Source of the DNA: Schistosoma mansoni | Lineage: Eukaryota; Platyhelminthes; Trematoda; Strigeidida; Schistosomatidae | DNA length: 64,000 nt | Direction of reading: 5' to 3' | Assembly: GCF_000237925.1 (NCBI RefSeq) | Contig: NW_017386031.1 | Coordinates: 930,001-994,000, forward strand | In this document: positions 36,901-51,000 of the stretch, piece by piece | How the letters are laid out: each line of letters starts with the position of its first letter | How positions within the stretch are numbered: position 1 is the first letter of the stretch | The notes under the pieces: model-generated | Database searches by the model: none | Seen by the model: only the letters and a program-made list of their open reading frames with translations | Told to the model about the DNA's origin: nothing | Made by a program: the position numbers and the translations under genes

Positions 36901-39900
36901 CGGTTGCTCAACTTCGTCGATCAGTTGAAGTTAGGCATTAACACTGTTGGATGCCGAACGGCTCAGTGGTCTATCGGTTAAGTGCTCTGGTGCGAGACTG
37001 GTAGGTCCCGGTTTCGAATCTCGCGAGTACGGGATCGTGGATGCGCACTGCTGAGGACTCTCATAATAGGACGAAACGGCCATTTAGTGCTTCCAGGTTT
37101 TCCATGGTGGTCTACCTTCAATTGACTCACCCTTTCAATTATAAAAATACTAAATCTCCACAAAACCCCTTCTGAAAGTAAATCATCATTTCGAATAGCC
37201 AAAAGACACATAGGGGGTCCTTCTTATTCAACCAATAGGGAAGCTACACGTCGACATTCTAGAGTGTTCCTCTAGTGGTGATTGGATGGAATGTCTTCGG
37301 CTCCTTCTGGGCTTCTTGAGGCTTCCTTGAGTTTGTCAACGACCCATCCTAACAATATGGACTTTGGAAAATGAGTTAACAAGGTATTATTAAGTAATAT
37401 TAAAGTTATTGTTCACCTTTGATTGAGATGGACTAAGAAACTATAGTTGACTGTTGGAAACGTTAAATAACGTGACTAAGGGTTGGAAATAATTATGGAA
37501 ACTACATTACGTTCAGCTCTCGAGTTTCAGTATTATCATTTCAGAATTTAACTTAATTCATTCTGCTTTAGTTTTCATCACCTTCAGTTATTTGATCTTC
37601 TCTCTGAGATCAATATTCTTCGGTACATTGGTTTGAGTTGTGGCAACTTGAATTGAAATATCATCTTCTCAGATCTTTTATACTTTGTGACTGAATACCC
37701 ATGAATAGGTGTGTAATGCTTTAGAGTTAAATCACTGTTCATATTTATACATTAGTCAGTTAGTTCCTTCAAGCGACTTGAACAGTAATAGCTTGTATCT
37801 TCATATCAATGGTTTTATACCTAAATTCCAAAGATTTATGATTTGGCCTAACCCTAACATACTGATTCATATGATAATAAATACTCTCATTCATTCGATT
37901 TATAGTGGTTCGGCCCATCGCATCGTTGATGTTTTGACTAAAGTTAGATCAGTCTTATTTGAGATCATGAACCAATTAGTTTTAGACCACCGCCAAGAAC
38001 CCGGAAGTACTGGATGACCATTTTGTCCTAGTATAGAACTCCTGAGCAGTGCATATCCATGACCCCGCATGAGGGATTAAATCAAAACTCAACAATCTCC
38101 ACAACCCTGTACTGATAATAAGATCAGTCTTGTTTGGTGTATATGGATCCTCCGTAGACTGTTTCGATATAGTCACTACAACAGAAGTTTATGTAGAATG
38201 AGTGAAACGTGGCTAGCAATGGAATACAAGACACGTTTTCCGTTCTATATAAGATGGGTCAGTTAGATGTAACTGCATCCCAGAGTTGATGTTCACTCCG
38301 GTATTCGAACCCAGTACCTTTCGCTTCAAATGCCATCACGTTATCCACTTAGGTAGTGAGTCCTGATAGTCTTTTGCTTGTGTAATGGGGTGAAGTTTTA
38401 AATTCAACTTAGTATTGTTTGTTTGAATCTTCCTATTGATGTACACAATTTCGAACCTTGATATATTTGTCTGACACTTTTACTTTAAAAAGCGGATAGT
38501 CTATAAAGTGGTATATCCCTTAGATAAGTTGATACTAGCAGGAGTGAAAAAGCGATCAGAATATAAGACATTTGTACCGTCATTAAATCATAACTAATAT
38601 CCATAATAAACTAGGCTGAATATCTTCAAACATATAGGTTAGACAAGTCATACAAAAAACTTTCAGGATGAAGTGAGTAAAAAGAAGCTAAATATGGGGA
38701 AAAATGTAAAAAAACAAACAATTACAGTAAATTCTCATAGTTGAGATCATAAGTCAATTGAAGCTAGATACCAGGGAAAACCTGATAGCACTGGACGGCC
38801 GTCTCATCTTACTGTGTGATTCCTCAGTAGTGAGCATCCACGACCTCACTTCGAGAGATTCGAACACAGGATTTACCAACCTCGCGCCAGAGCACTTAAC
38901 CACTAGGCCACTGAGCCGGCAGCCGATGGTGTTTATATCTTACTTCAACCAATCCACGAAGTTGAGCGACACATCCACAATTGTCTTCAGTGAGTTGATA
39001 TCTCACAATAGACCTGGTTTGAACTCCAACTGGTCACTGCTTCTCACTAGAACTCCTGGATTTACCTCTCGAAGTCAGTCACTAGTGAGCATATGATTAT
39101 TATTATTATCAGAAGGGGTTTTGTGGAGATTTAGTATTTTCATAGTTGAAAGCGTGAGTCAATTGAAGCTAGACCACCAAGGAAAACTAGGATGCATCAG
39201 GAAGTAAAGGATGAATTGAAAAATTGCTACAGCACATTGAAACAGCCCGATCCCAACGTATAAAATTTATAATTGTAAGATATACTACTTAATAACAATT
39301 ATAAGTAGTTTAACACAAAATGTAAAAAAAGTGAAAAGGAAAATTTGCACAATGTTTAAACAAGTTTTTAAAACTTGCATTACAATCATCTAACTAAATC
39401 TCATTTGTTTTTCAATATAGAAAAAAATCTACTAAAGATGTAGTTACGCTTATACCAAATCAACTAATCTCACTTGCACCAATAATTGCAACAGATTTAA
39501 CTTGGTTATCAATGAGTTTACATTTAACAGCAATGAAATGTTCTCCAACAATAAACAATTTTCAAGCATATATGAAATCACTTTATGATGAGGTAGATAA
39601 AGAAATTTTTGTAATAATTGAGTAAAGATTATCGTTTTATAGTTGAATTCATGAGTCAATTGAGGCTAGACCATCTTGGAAAACCTGGAAGCACTTGATG
39701 ACCATTTCGTCCTATTATGGAACTGCTCAGCATCCACGATCCCGCCTTGTGAGATTCGAACTCAGGACCTATCAGAATCGCACGTGAATGCTTAACGCTC
39801 AGACCAAGAAGCTGTTCGACATCCGATGGTGTTAATACATAACTTCATTTGATAAAGTGTAACTCATTGTTTATAGTCAGACAAAAAAATAACCTTAAGA

Positions 39901-42900
39901 CTTTGATGAACAAAATAAACGATGCACATATACATTAATATTCAAAACAGTCAAGGTTATAAGTGGATAACTGATAAGTTCGAACTATGTGTGTAAGAAG
40001 AGTAGGTTAACTGATCGGCCGAAAAGATTTTTAGACTTGATAGCATACAAGTGGATGTCCTTACGAGACCGAAACAATCAAGCTTCTTTGTTCACGTGTC
40101 CCTCGGAATAAGCTGTGATTCAGTATATCAAATGTCTGTCTCGAAATCCTGAGTGACTGGCCTAATCAGATGCTGGAAAGTCAATTCGTAGATTAGGATT
40201 AGTGTGTTCCTATAGTAATATCTAATCCCCCATAGGTTTTCAGAATGAGTCTATTAGACTTCGTAAGAGCATAGGTGTCAGGATATATGTTTCTTGAAGT
40301 CTTACTGACAGTTGACTTGTAAGCGACCTCTTAATTTCAATTTTTTCTATCGAATCAGCAACCAACGATAACTCAACTGAATATGAAGACCAAAATAATC
40401 AAGCTGTATATTTGGATGCAGAGTAATTTGATTAGTGAAGAGCGAGTCAATAAAAAAAAATAGTCTTAGATATCGCTTCGGTCTGTTAGAAAAACACAAA
40501 AAACATTTGCATTCAACTAATTAAAACCCGATACTACAAATCATTCATTATAATTATAATACTTGAGATCATGTATTATTTGAAGCTAGACCATCATGGA
40601 AAATCTGGAAGCACTGGATAGCCATTTCGTCGTAGTATAGGACTCCTCAGCAGTGGAGTTCAACCAGGTCTGTTGTGAGATAGTAACTCACTAAAGACAA
40701 TGGTGGATATGTCGTTCAACTTCGTGGATTGGTTGAAGTTAGACATAGGATGCCGGTTCACTGGTCTAGAGGTTAAGCGCTCGCACGTGATTCTGATAGG
40801 TCCTCGGTTCGAATCTCGTGAGGTGAGATCGTGGATGAGCACTGCTGAGGATTCTCACAATAGGATGAAACGGTCGTCCAGTCTTTCTGATATTGAAAAA
40901 ATATTATTGAAAATGTTTAATATTAGGCAATTATAGCTTCGTTTTCAAATTTTTCAAACTATAATATCATTTCATTTATTCTATATTCAAGGTTATTCAA
41001 TCAATCATATCCGACAAAGGATCCACTAATTCATCCATTCCTTCTCATCATAACCATTTCAATAAAATCACATGTCCAATCATAACAATATTTAATTGTT
41101 CTGAATGTACTGGCGGTTTATCATCAGGGAAGTGTAGATTTCTAAAAGAAATTCTTCTTATACCTAAACCATATTTAACACCAAAACAAGTAGGTTATAT
41201 ACACATATTTTATGAATTTTAAAAGAGACTGTCGCCAAGTTGTTGTTATTTGATGTCCAGCTTTTATCACATGGATTATCCACCAATTGAGATACGACTT
41301 TATCCAATCTTGGCATTGTGCCAAAACAACAACGTTCGACCGGTATGAGTAGTCTAGTGTCTTTATTGGTCCCTTGTCCACCTAGCCCTTCCAATTGAAT
41401 TCAAAACACCAATTGCAGCTTCTCCTATACGAATCATTTATTTCAAGCATACTCGATTTATATACCAGACAGACAGACCACATCACACCATAAAATAGCA
41501 AATAATATTTGTACAAGATCAAGCTAAATGTGACTGTGAACGTGGGATACATTCTTGAAATAGTGTAGTGGATACCAATCATTGAATACTACATCAATGC
41601 AAAGTACAACTACCGTGGCTCAATAGCTGCTTCTGCATTGCTTACGTAGAATCATTACATTATTCTTTCTTTTTTGGGGGGCAGACCTATTCTTTCATTC
41701 TTTTTGAACGAATAATTATGCAATGATTCTTTATAGCTTTCATAATCATTTGTAGGGTATAGGTAGAGTGGGTTGATTAGGCCGATCTCCACCACCCATA
41801 TTACCGCTCATGTTAGTACATAGAAACAGTCCCATGATCCAGGAGGCACGATGAAGACGTATGAGTTCATTAAATAGGGTCCCGAAAGTTACCCATACCT
41901 TATATCTTCACTAGGATATAACATATATATCATATAAATATATTGAAAATTAAAATTATATAAATTTCTTCTTCTTTTTTTTTCTTTTTCTTCTTCTTTT
42001 TCATCTAGTTATTAAGTAGTATATTTATCATTAAAACAAAATTATCACAAATATTAATAAAGAAATCAAATGTAAGTTCTTAGCAACAATAAAAACCTAA
42101 AAAACAAAAAAATCAAAAAAAAACAAAAAAAATTTAAAAAATAAAAAAATTTTTTTTCTTTTTTTTCCTAATCAATTTTAGCTCAATCCACAATTGATTT
42201 GTGATAATGGTGCATCAAGTGTTATGATTGATAAACCAGAACAAATTATTGATTTATTAATAGAATTATTAGATATATGTCAATTAAATAATGAATTTTA
42301 TATTGGTTTATATATATTACCAAAAAGAATATTTGATACGGTTAGTTTAATAGATTACTTATATATATATATTACTTATAAGTAGTATATAAAGAATGAA
42401 TATTATACAAATCTATATATTAGTAGTTGAAATCATGAATCAATTAAAGCTAGACTACCATGGAAAACCTGGAAGCATTGGACGGTTGTTTCGTCCGATT
42501 GCGAGACTCCTCAGCAGTGAACATCCACGGTCCTGCCTCGAGAGATTCAAACCCAGGACCTATAAGTCTCGCGCGCGAGCTCTTAACCACTAGACCACGG
42601 AGCTGACCAGCGTCGAACAGTGTTAATGTCTAACTTCAACCAATTCACAAAATTTAGCGACACATCCACCAATTATCTTCAGTGAGTTACTATCTCACTA
42701 CAGACACGGTTGAACTCCACTTGTCACTGCTTCTCACTAGAACTCTAGGAAATGCCTCTTGATGCCAGTCACCAGTGAGTATATGTTGAATAATATTAGA
42801 TGAGATTTTGTGGATATTATAATACTTTTAATAGTTGAGATCATGAATCAATTGAAGCCAGACTATCATGAAAAATCTGGAACCACTGGACGGCCGTTTC

Positions 42901-45016
42901 GTCTTAATATGGGACTCTTGAGCAGTGCGCGTCCACGATCCCGCCCTACGAGATTTATTGATCGATACGTGCATAAATATTCTGTTGATTAATATGTTGT
43001 TTATTTTTCTGTTCACTTATCCATCTGGTTAAATAGAGTTTTAGCTGATATCAGTTGGTGATGAATACCTTAAATCTAACTTCTAACCTTAAACATCAAG
43101 TGCAAATTACAATCCTTATCCTTCACACAGGTTTATAACCCTCATTTGGTGGACACTCTCAAAGTCATTTTAGCGTCGCTCGATGGTAGTTCATAAATTA
43201 TGGTCTCACAATATATCGAAAGATGATGGATTAGTAATGAGGGTAGTGAAACTAAAATATGATCGAATTCAGTTGGTATTGTTACCTTGTATCTTCCTAT
43301 TGTTGTTTACGACTTCGATTGGTCAGTCTCTTATTGGCATACGTGCATACTATGCGTATTGCCTCGATATAGCCTTAATTCACAGGCATTATATGCAAAG
43401 ATGGATAGTGGCTAGCAGTGGAATCCAGGAAGCGCATTTTGTCCTATTTGGGACTCGTCATGTGGATGTACCTGCATCTAAGACTTGTTGATGTTCACTC
43501 TGAAACTCAAACCCAGTACTGTTTACTTCAATCGCCATCACGTTATCTACTTAGCTACTGAGTCCTGATAGCCACTTGCTTGTACAATGGGATGAAGTTT
43601 GAAATCACTTAGTATTGTTTGTTTGAATCTTCCCATTGATACCTGGGACTGCAACTGGTCAGTCTCTTATTCGCATACACGCATACTGTGCGTATTGCCC
43701 TGATGCAGGTACATCCAGCTGACGAGTCCCAAATAGGACGAAACGCAGGTCCAGGATTACACTGCTGGCCACTATCCATCTTTACTTATTAAAGATGATT
43801 GGCCGCTGAACGTGGACAGACAGGCATATACTCCGCTAACTATGAAATGTATGATTACTTTTCTTATCATTGATTTGTTCCTCCGAACTCACCGAGATTG
43901 ACTGACTGACTGACTACTTGTATTTCTGTCGAATTAAGTATTATCTACTTTATACTCTGGTTGATCATTCTGGATCCTGAATCCTGGATTTTACTCAATA
44001 TGACTAGTCTTCTAATCACAGTATATCCATCCATTATATCATGATTTATTCTTTATTTATTAAATAGGTCAAAGAACGTTACGAGATTACTACTGGAACT
44101 TTAAAAACACCTGAAGAATTAGTTAATTATTATATAGATTTACTTGGAAAATATCCACAAATACGTTTATTAATTGATCCATTTAGAGCAGAAGTAAGTA
44201 ATAGTAATGATATTGTTTGATTTGATAAAACACCTTATCGATTTGTAGTACTAGTGTGGTACTGTGGTGTAGGTTACTTATATCTACATAAGTAGTATAT
44301 GATGATGGTCGGGCATAGAATGTATTTCAGTAGAAGATTGATAAGGAGAGAAAGGGAGCGAAACGCAATGGGTATGAAAATGCATGAACAAAATAATAAT
44401 CGGAGACGATGGACTGATATTTGCAGAAGAAACGGTTAAGATTGAGATAATTGATTGATAGTTTGCAAATTAACTATTTACATTATGGCTCTCATATTTT
44501 TAATGAGATATTCTGTAATTTTGTGCTTAGATACATTCGAGATGCAGGTACACCCAGCTGACGAGTCTCAAATAGGACGAAACGCGCTTCCTGGATTCAA
44601 CTACTAGCCACTATCCATCCATCTTTGCTGGTAATGCTTTTGAATTAGGGCTATATCAAGGCAATACTCACAGTATGCACATATGCCAATTAGAGACTGA
44701 TCAATTGCAGTCGTAAATATCGATAGGAAGTTTCAAGTGAATTTAATGTTGCGTTTAAACAAGGGTTAAACAAATACAAAAAAAATTGTGAATAACTGCT
44801 ACAATGATTGAGATCAAGTAATCATAATGTGAAATACAACAAATGTTATAAGCATATGTATATGTTTCAGTATATTACACTACAAACCTGCGTTACAACA
44901 TAAGCCTGAACATTTCTAGGATTACAAATACTTACTGAATAATAATAAGTAGTATAAAATAATATACAAAAGAGTCGATGGGAATGAAGTTAGGACAAAG
45001 AGTGTAAAACAGATTT

Positions 45017-45092
<76 letters not shown>

Positions 45093-48000
45093 ATAGTTGA
45101 GATCATGAATCAATTGACTCTAGACCACCATCGAAAACCTGAAAGCATTGGACGGTCGTTTCATCGTAGTATGGTACTCCTCACCAGTGGAGTTCAACCA
45201 GGTCTTTGTGAGGTATCAACTCACTGAAGACAATGATTCATGTGTCGCTCAATTTCGAGGATTGGTTGAAGTTAGACATTAATACCATTGGATGCCGGCT
45301 AGCTCAGTGGTCTAGATGTTAAGCACTCGCGCGTGATTCTGGTATTTCCTGTGTTCGAATCCCACGAGGCGAAATCGTAGATGCGCACTTCTGAGGAGTC
45401 CCATAATAGGACAAAACATCCGTCCAGTACTTCCAGGTTTTCCATGGTAGTCTAGCTTCAATTGACTCATGATCTCAACTATTTCAATAATAATTTTTGA
45501 TTTATGATGTTGTGTTTTTGGTTACTATGCACTTCATTTAAGGATAAACAATGTTGGGATTCATTAAAATCCCGTATTACATCATCAATATTCATTACAA
45601 CTAGTACAATTATTCAACCAGCTATGAAAGAGATAATACCTAATCGATCAAATTCTGTTACTATGAAAAATTCTACAACAATCAATTCAACATTATCAAC
45701 ATTTAATGAACCATTAAAATTTAGTATACCAACTGGTTTAACTATATATGAATTCATGAATTGTCAACAAATTATAATGCAGAATCATAATGATAATGTA
45801 AATACTATTGAAGTAGATACTACTGATAATACTACTAATACTACTACTAGTACTACTAATACTACTGCTGGTACTACTAATACTACTACTAGTACTACTG
45901 ATACTACTACTACTAGTAGTAGTACTACTAATGCTACTAATACTACTATTACTACTAATACTACTACTAGTACTACCAGTACTACTAATACTACTACTAA
46001 TAATGATTCAATACAAATACAAACTAATTCATTACAATCTATATCATTCAATAATACAATAGATAGATATGATCTATGTTATTCATCTTGGTTATTTACT
46101 ATGGATACATGTTTGGATTGTGTATTAATAACAGAACTTATTCAAGCAATTCATCAATTACACTGTAAGTAATATGTATGTATTTCTATGTATATGTAAG
46201 TTATATAGTTGTTTGTATTAGTTGCTTAAATCTCATTGATGTTTAAGATTGAATATCGGTACAAGGGGACACCAGATATATGTGCGTCTCACAAATCTCG
46301 TTTGATTTGTATGAGGACTGTGATACTGCACGGGTGTCCAAACTAAAACAGTTGGTCTTCTTAGTGGGCCATACTCGGAGCCTTTGACCTAAAGGTCTGA
46401 TCCACAAGGCAGTGGAGCATCACAAGGAGATTCAATTTTATGGTAACCGGTGGCCGACGATTGATTCATACGTCGTTTGTTCCCTCAGGATACTGGAGCC
46501 CATGTGCACCATTGGTTTGAAATCAGGGTTTCCCAACTCCCCTAGGTCGATTCTCTATATCCAGCAACCCGTTTAAAGCTCTGGACATTCGCTTTTCATC
46601 CTCTCAATTTCGTGAACAGGACCACCGCCATGAGAAGGCAGTGAGTAGGACTTCCGTGGCAGAGGCTACATACGCGTGGCGATGTGAGAGCATTTGGAGA
46701 GGGAGAGAGGACTCTTCCCACTCTCGGCCGTACCAGGGCATTTGGGGACTGAAACTGATCGGTCTTTTATTGACAGATGTGGATTGTTTTAATACTGCCT
46801 TACGTCACAGGCACCATAAGCAAATATATGTAATATATATAGTTCATATAAACTGCGAGACATGAAAGAATGGAACTATTGTGAAGTGAGTCACTAGTCG
46901 ATATCAAGTGTCAGAGATACTAATCAGACTTCTAATTCTAATTTAGTCTATTCCTCGTCTGATGTCCCAAACTTGATTCACTATAAGTTTGAACAGTACC
47001 GTCGATCTCGGGCCGACTCAAGCTCCTATTAGTTCGATATCCTGTCACCTTTCTCTATGCCCTTCCTTTGAGTTCGAAAAGTCAATAGCCAGTTTCTATT
47101 GTAATGTCGGTTGATGGAGGTGGTTACTTCGCTTTCATACCTAATTAACTATGTGGTCCACCTTACCGATGTGGTGAAAGGACCACCTTCGCTATACCGT
47201 CATTTTCATTTTAGTAAAGAAATGGTGAGTGTTCCAAATGTGGCTCACCACTTTATGTAGGACCATGATCTGACTCCATTTAGATTGTATGAATGCTTGA
47301 TTGTCAAATATACATCCTGTCTATCCTCCTATGTAATACATGACTTAATCCGCATTGATAAATAACGGAGTTAAATAAGTCAAACATAAGAATGGATTTT
47401 GAATACATATATGTTGAACACTCATTGATCTCGAGAGGAAATCAGAGGGATGAAGAGAATAGAAGAGAGTGAAGCGAAAGTGAAACGCATTGGAGATGGG
47501 AGGTAAGCCAACTTGAGAGAGAGAGAAGCAGAAATGACACACATACGCTCATGTGAAACAGTCAGGGTTAATAAGGGAATAATTAACAAGGTGAAAACTT
47601 GACTCAAGATGGATAGGTAAATTGGATTGTCCAGAAGGTAGAATAAGGGTATATAGGCTTGACATAACAACCGACACTATACTATCATTTCTACCATTCA
47701 AATAGACTTAGATTTACGTACAAACATGTTGGAGCGCATGACACCATGAATTAAAACAAAGTAACAACTATGTATAATACAAGTGAAAAGTGTCTATAAA
47801 TAAGGTAAGCTATGAATAGTTAATTGGCAATTAAGTAGTTATAATAAGTAGTATAATAATAGTGAGTAAATTAAAAGGAAGCCTATGAATAACAGGACAT
47901 TTATACTTAGTAATCCAATTACTTTATAAATATTGCAAAAAGAATGCATACAATAATAGCTTGATAAACAGTTTGAACAGTTCCAATGTTTACAATATTC

Positions 48001-51000
48001 AGTCAGTCAGTCACAACGTAGAACTTTGTACGTACGTACATCAGTTCGAGTTGCTATACCACATTAACACAGAGATACAGTTGTCGATTCAAATCCCATA
48101 GTGATAGAAGTAGTAAGAGTATAAGCAGTAATCCGAAAGATTAGGGTTTGAAGATGTTATTGAAGGAGTATAATCCAGTGAAATAAATTTCAAAAGAGAA
48201 CAAAGGTAAAGACATGAATTCAGAGGATTAGAATTTGGCAGAACACAAAGAGTGAATGCACCTTCGCCATTGCAAACGATTTTCAGTTATGTCATTCAAG
48301 GTCTCTAACCATCGATTGCTATCATCTCGCGGATCCCAACCAGGTAATCTACACCTACCAGCGTGGCTCAGTCCACTTGTCGATGGCTTCATGGATTTGT
48401 GCCACGTTTTGGTCTGGCCACCTTTAGCTTTCTTCCAACCTACTCCTCTACACCATAAAACATCTCTCGTTGGGGCAGTCGGTGGTCGGGTATACGTAGC
48501 ACGTGTCCTAGCCATCTCAACTGATGAAGTTTCATTACTTCATCAATCGATTAGCCATCCTTACCTAGTACCTGTTTCCTAACAACTACATTCAAGCTAT
48601 AACACGTTTTGACTATTATTAAACCTGGAAAATCAGATCTTATCCTTATTCTATTACTTAGTCGAACGATAAACTTTGATTACATTTTTGATGAATTGGA
48701 TACTAATCTTAACTATCCTTCATTTTACATTCATATGCATCTATGTAACTGATTAACATTATGGTTATTTCAATAATGAAAACTATCAACCATCATGAAA
48801 AAGTACAAAATCGACAAGTTATATTCAGTTTGGATAATTTACAAGTGATGGAAGATTGGCCAATCGATATGGTGAGTAATCAGTTCTTTTAAATGTCAGT
48901 TTAATACAACGAAACAATCATAGTTAGATAACCATTGGAAGCTTGTAAGCACTAGACAGCTGTTTTTTTGTGTGTAGAACTCCTCATTAGTGCACATCTA
49001 TAAACTTTGAACGAAGAATCGAATTCAGCACTTCAATTCTCTCCATCGAACTTTGAATCCTGAGTTCATTGGTCCAAGATCCAATGGTGTACAAGTCTGA
49101 CTTCAATGCGTCTGGGATATTGCACGAACAGTTGGGTAGAACACTTCAAAGAACTCTTGAATCGACCAACTCCACTGAACCCACCCAACATTGAGGCAGC
49201 ACCCACGGACCTCCCAATCGATGTTGGCCCACCAACAATTGGAGAGATCAGCATGACCATCAGACAGATCAAAAGCGACATAGCAGCAAGACTAGACAAC
49301 ATTCCAGAAGAGGCACGGAAAGCAAATGTAGGAGCAACTACAAAGATATTCCACATTCTCTTCAGTAAAATTTGCAATGAAGAACAAGTACCAACAAACT
49401 GGAAAGAAGGACTTCTGATCGAAATACAAAAGAAAGTCGATCCCAGTAAGTGTGCTAACTACAGGGGCATCACTCTTCTCTCAATATCAGGAAAAGTCTT
49501 CAACAAAGTATTGTTAAACAGAATGAAGGACTCCGTAGACACCCAACCTCGAGATCAACAGACTGTATTTCATAAGGATTGATCGTGTACAGACCAAATC
49601 GAAACTCTACGGATCATTGTGGAACAATAAATTGAGTGGAATTCATCACTCTACATCAACTTCATTGACTACGATAAAGCATTTGATAAAGTAGACAGGA
49701 CAACACTATGGAGGCTTCTTCGACACTACGGCGTGCCTGAGGAGATAGTGAATATCGTACAGAACTCCTATGGTGGATTAAACTGCCAAATCATTCATGG
49801 AAGACAACTCACCGAGAATGAACAAAAACTGGACAGAACTAGAAAGGAATGACCAGGACAGAAAGGGTTGGAGAATGCTGGTTGTCGGCCTATGCTCCAT
49901 TGGGAGCAACAAGCGTAAGTAAGTAAGTAAGTTACTATTATCTTCGATAGGTAACTTCCTCACACATAACACGATTGAGATCTATCAGTAACGTGTCAGT
50001 AGTCGGTAAGTTAGTCGTTTACTCATGAGATCGAATGTCTTATGTTCGTTCTTTCGGAGGCCAGGATTTGTGTGCATTACTGAGTTGTCTCATACTATGA
50101 TAAAACAGCTAATAAGTGCTTACAAGTTTCCAATCGTTTTCTAACTTAGATCAGTTCGTAATCTTAGTAAAACTACAGTCTCCATAACCCCGTTTTGACA
50201 AGTATTTTATGCGGCCAAATGGAGATATTTTCAAAATAATACATGAAGTAGTAGTAACAAGCCTAGTAGTCTGCATTTTCAAATCAGAGAAGGTTGGAAA
50301 GTTCAAAGGAATTCCAGTGAAAACTGTTCATTACTCATCTACTTATAGTCAGCATAGAGCCTGGTGAAACCGTCAGTGAATTCAAGTCCTCACACCGAAT
50401 CAAAACAATAAGATATAATTAACAAGATGAATAATGAAGGAGTAGATATAGTTGTAGTAGCAGTAATAGTAAGAAAGACTAAACGTCCATATTATAACTC
50501 AAAGAGCAAGAAAAATGTGTGAAAGTGGGAAAGTAAAGAATGAATGTATCTACGCAACCATGGCCGGTTCTAATCCATGTCAAACATTATCGAGGTTCAC
50601 ACACAGCTCGATCTTGGAGTCCATACCTACTAGAAATATTGTACCTCCACTTACTATGACATCATAAAACTCAATAACTAATCCCTTACTTAAGCCTCTG
50701 TACCTTATCGGGTCCATTTCGACTCCCTTGTTGGTGTCCAAGAGATAGTGCATCTCAGTAGCTTATCAAATTATCAGTGATGGCTGAGAATAGAAACCAG
50801 TTAAGATCCCACTGAAATTTCGTTTTACACAGATCACAAATTTTCAGGATTTATACTTTTTTATAGTAAAATATTCTCATTCAGTCGACAAGTCAACACA
50901 CTATCGCCATAATTTAGCACATCAAAGTAATCACTATTACTAGACAAGCAATTGAGATCAGTTGATATAAATAAACCATTTCTATAAGGACGAAATGTGT

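Noticed and set aside
45095-45485. MITE or other DNA transposon with long terminal inverted repeats
   Set aside because: Inverted arms have variable junctions, and sister copies show 10-26-bp duplications of variable length, unlike transposase insertion.
45785-46051. Minus-strand Val-rich frame across ENO4 exon 9
   Set aside because: Shadow of the ACT tract on the coding strand.
48228-48582. Independent host gene at 48.2-48.6 kb
   Set aside because: The reverse-strand reading is a LINE C-terminus and the same block recurs at 63.6-64.0 kb.
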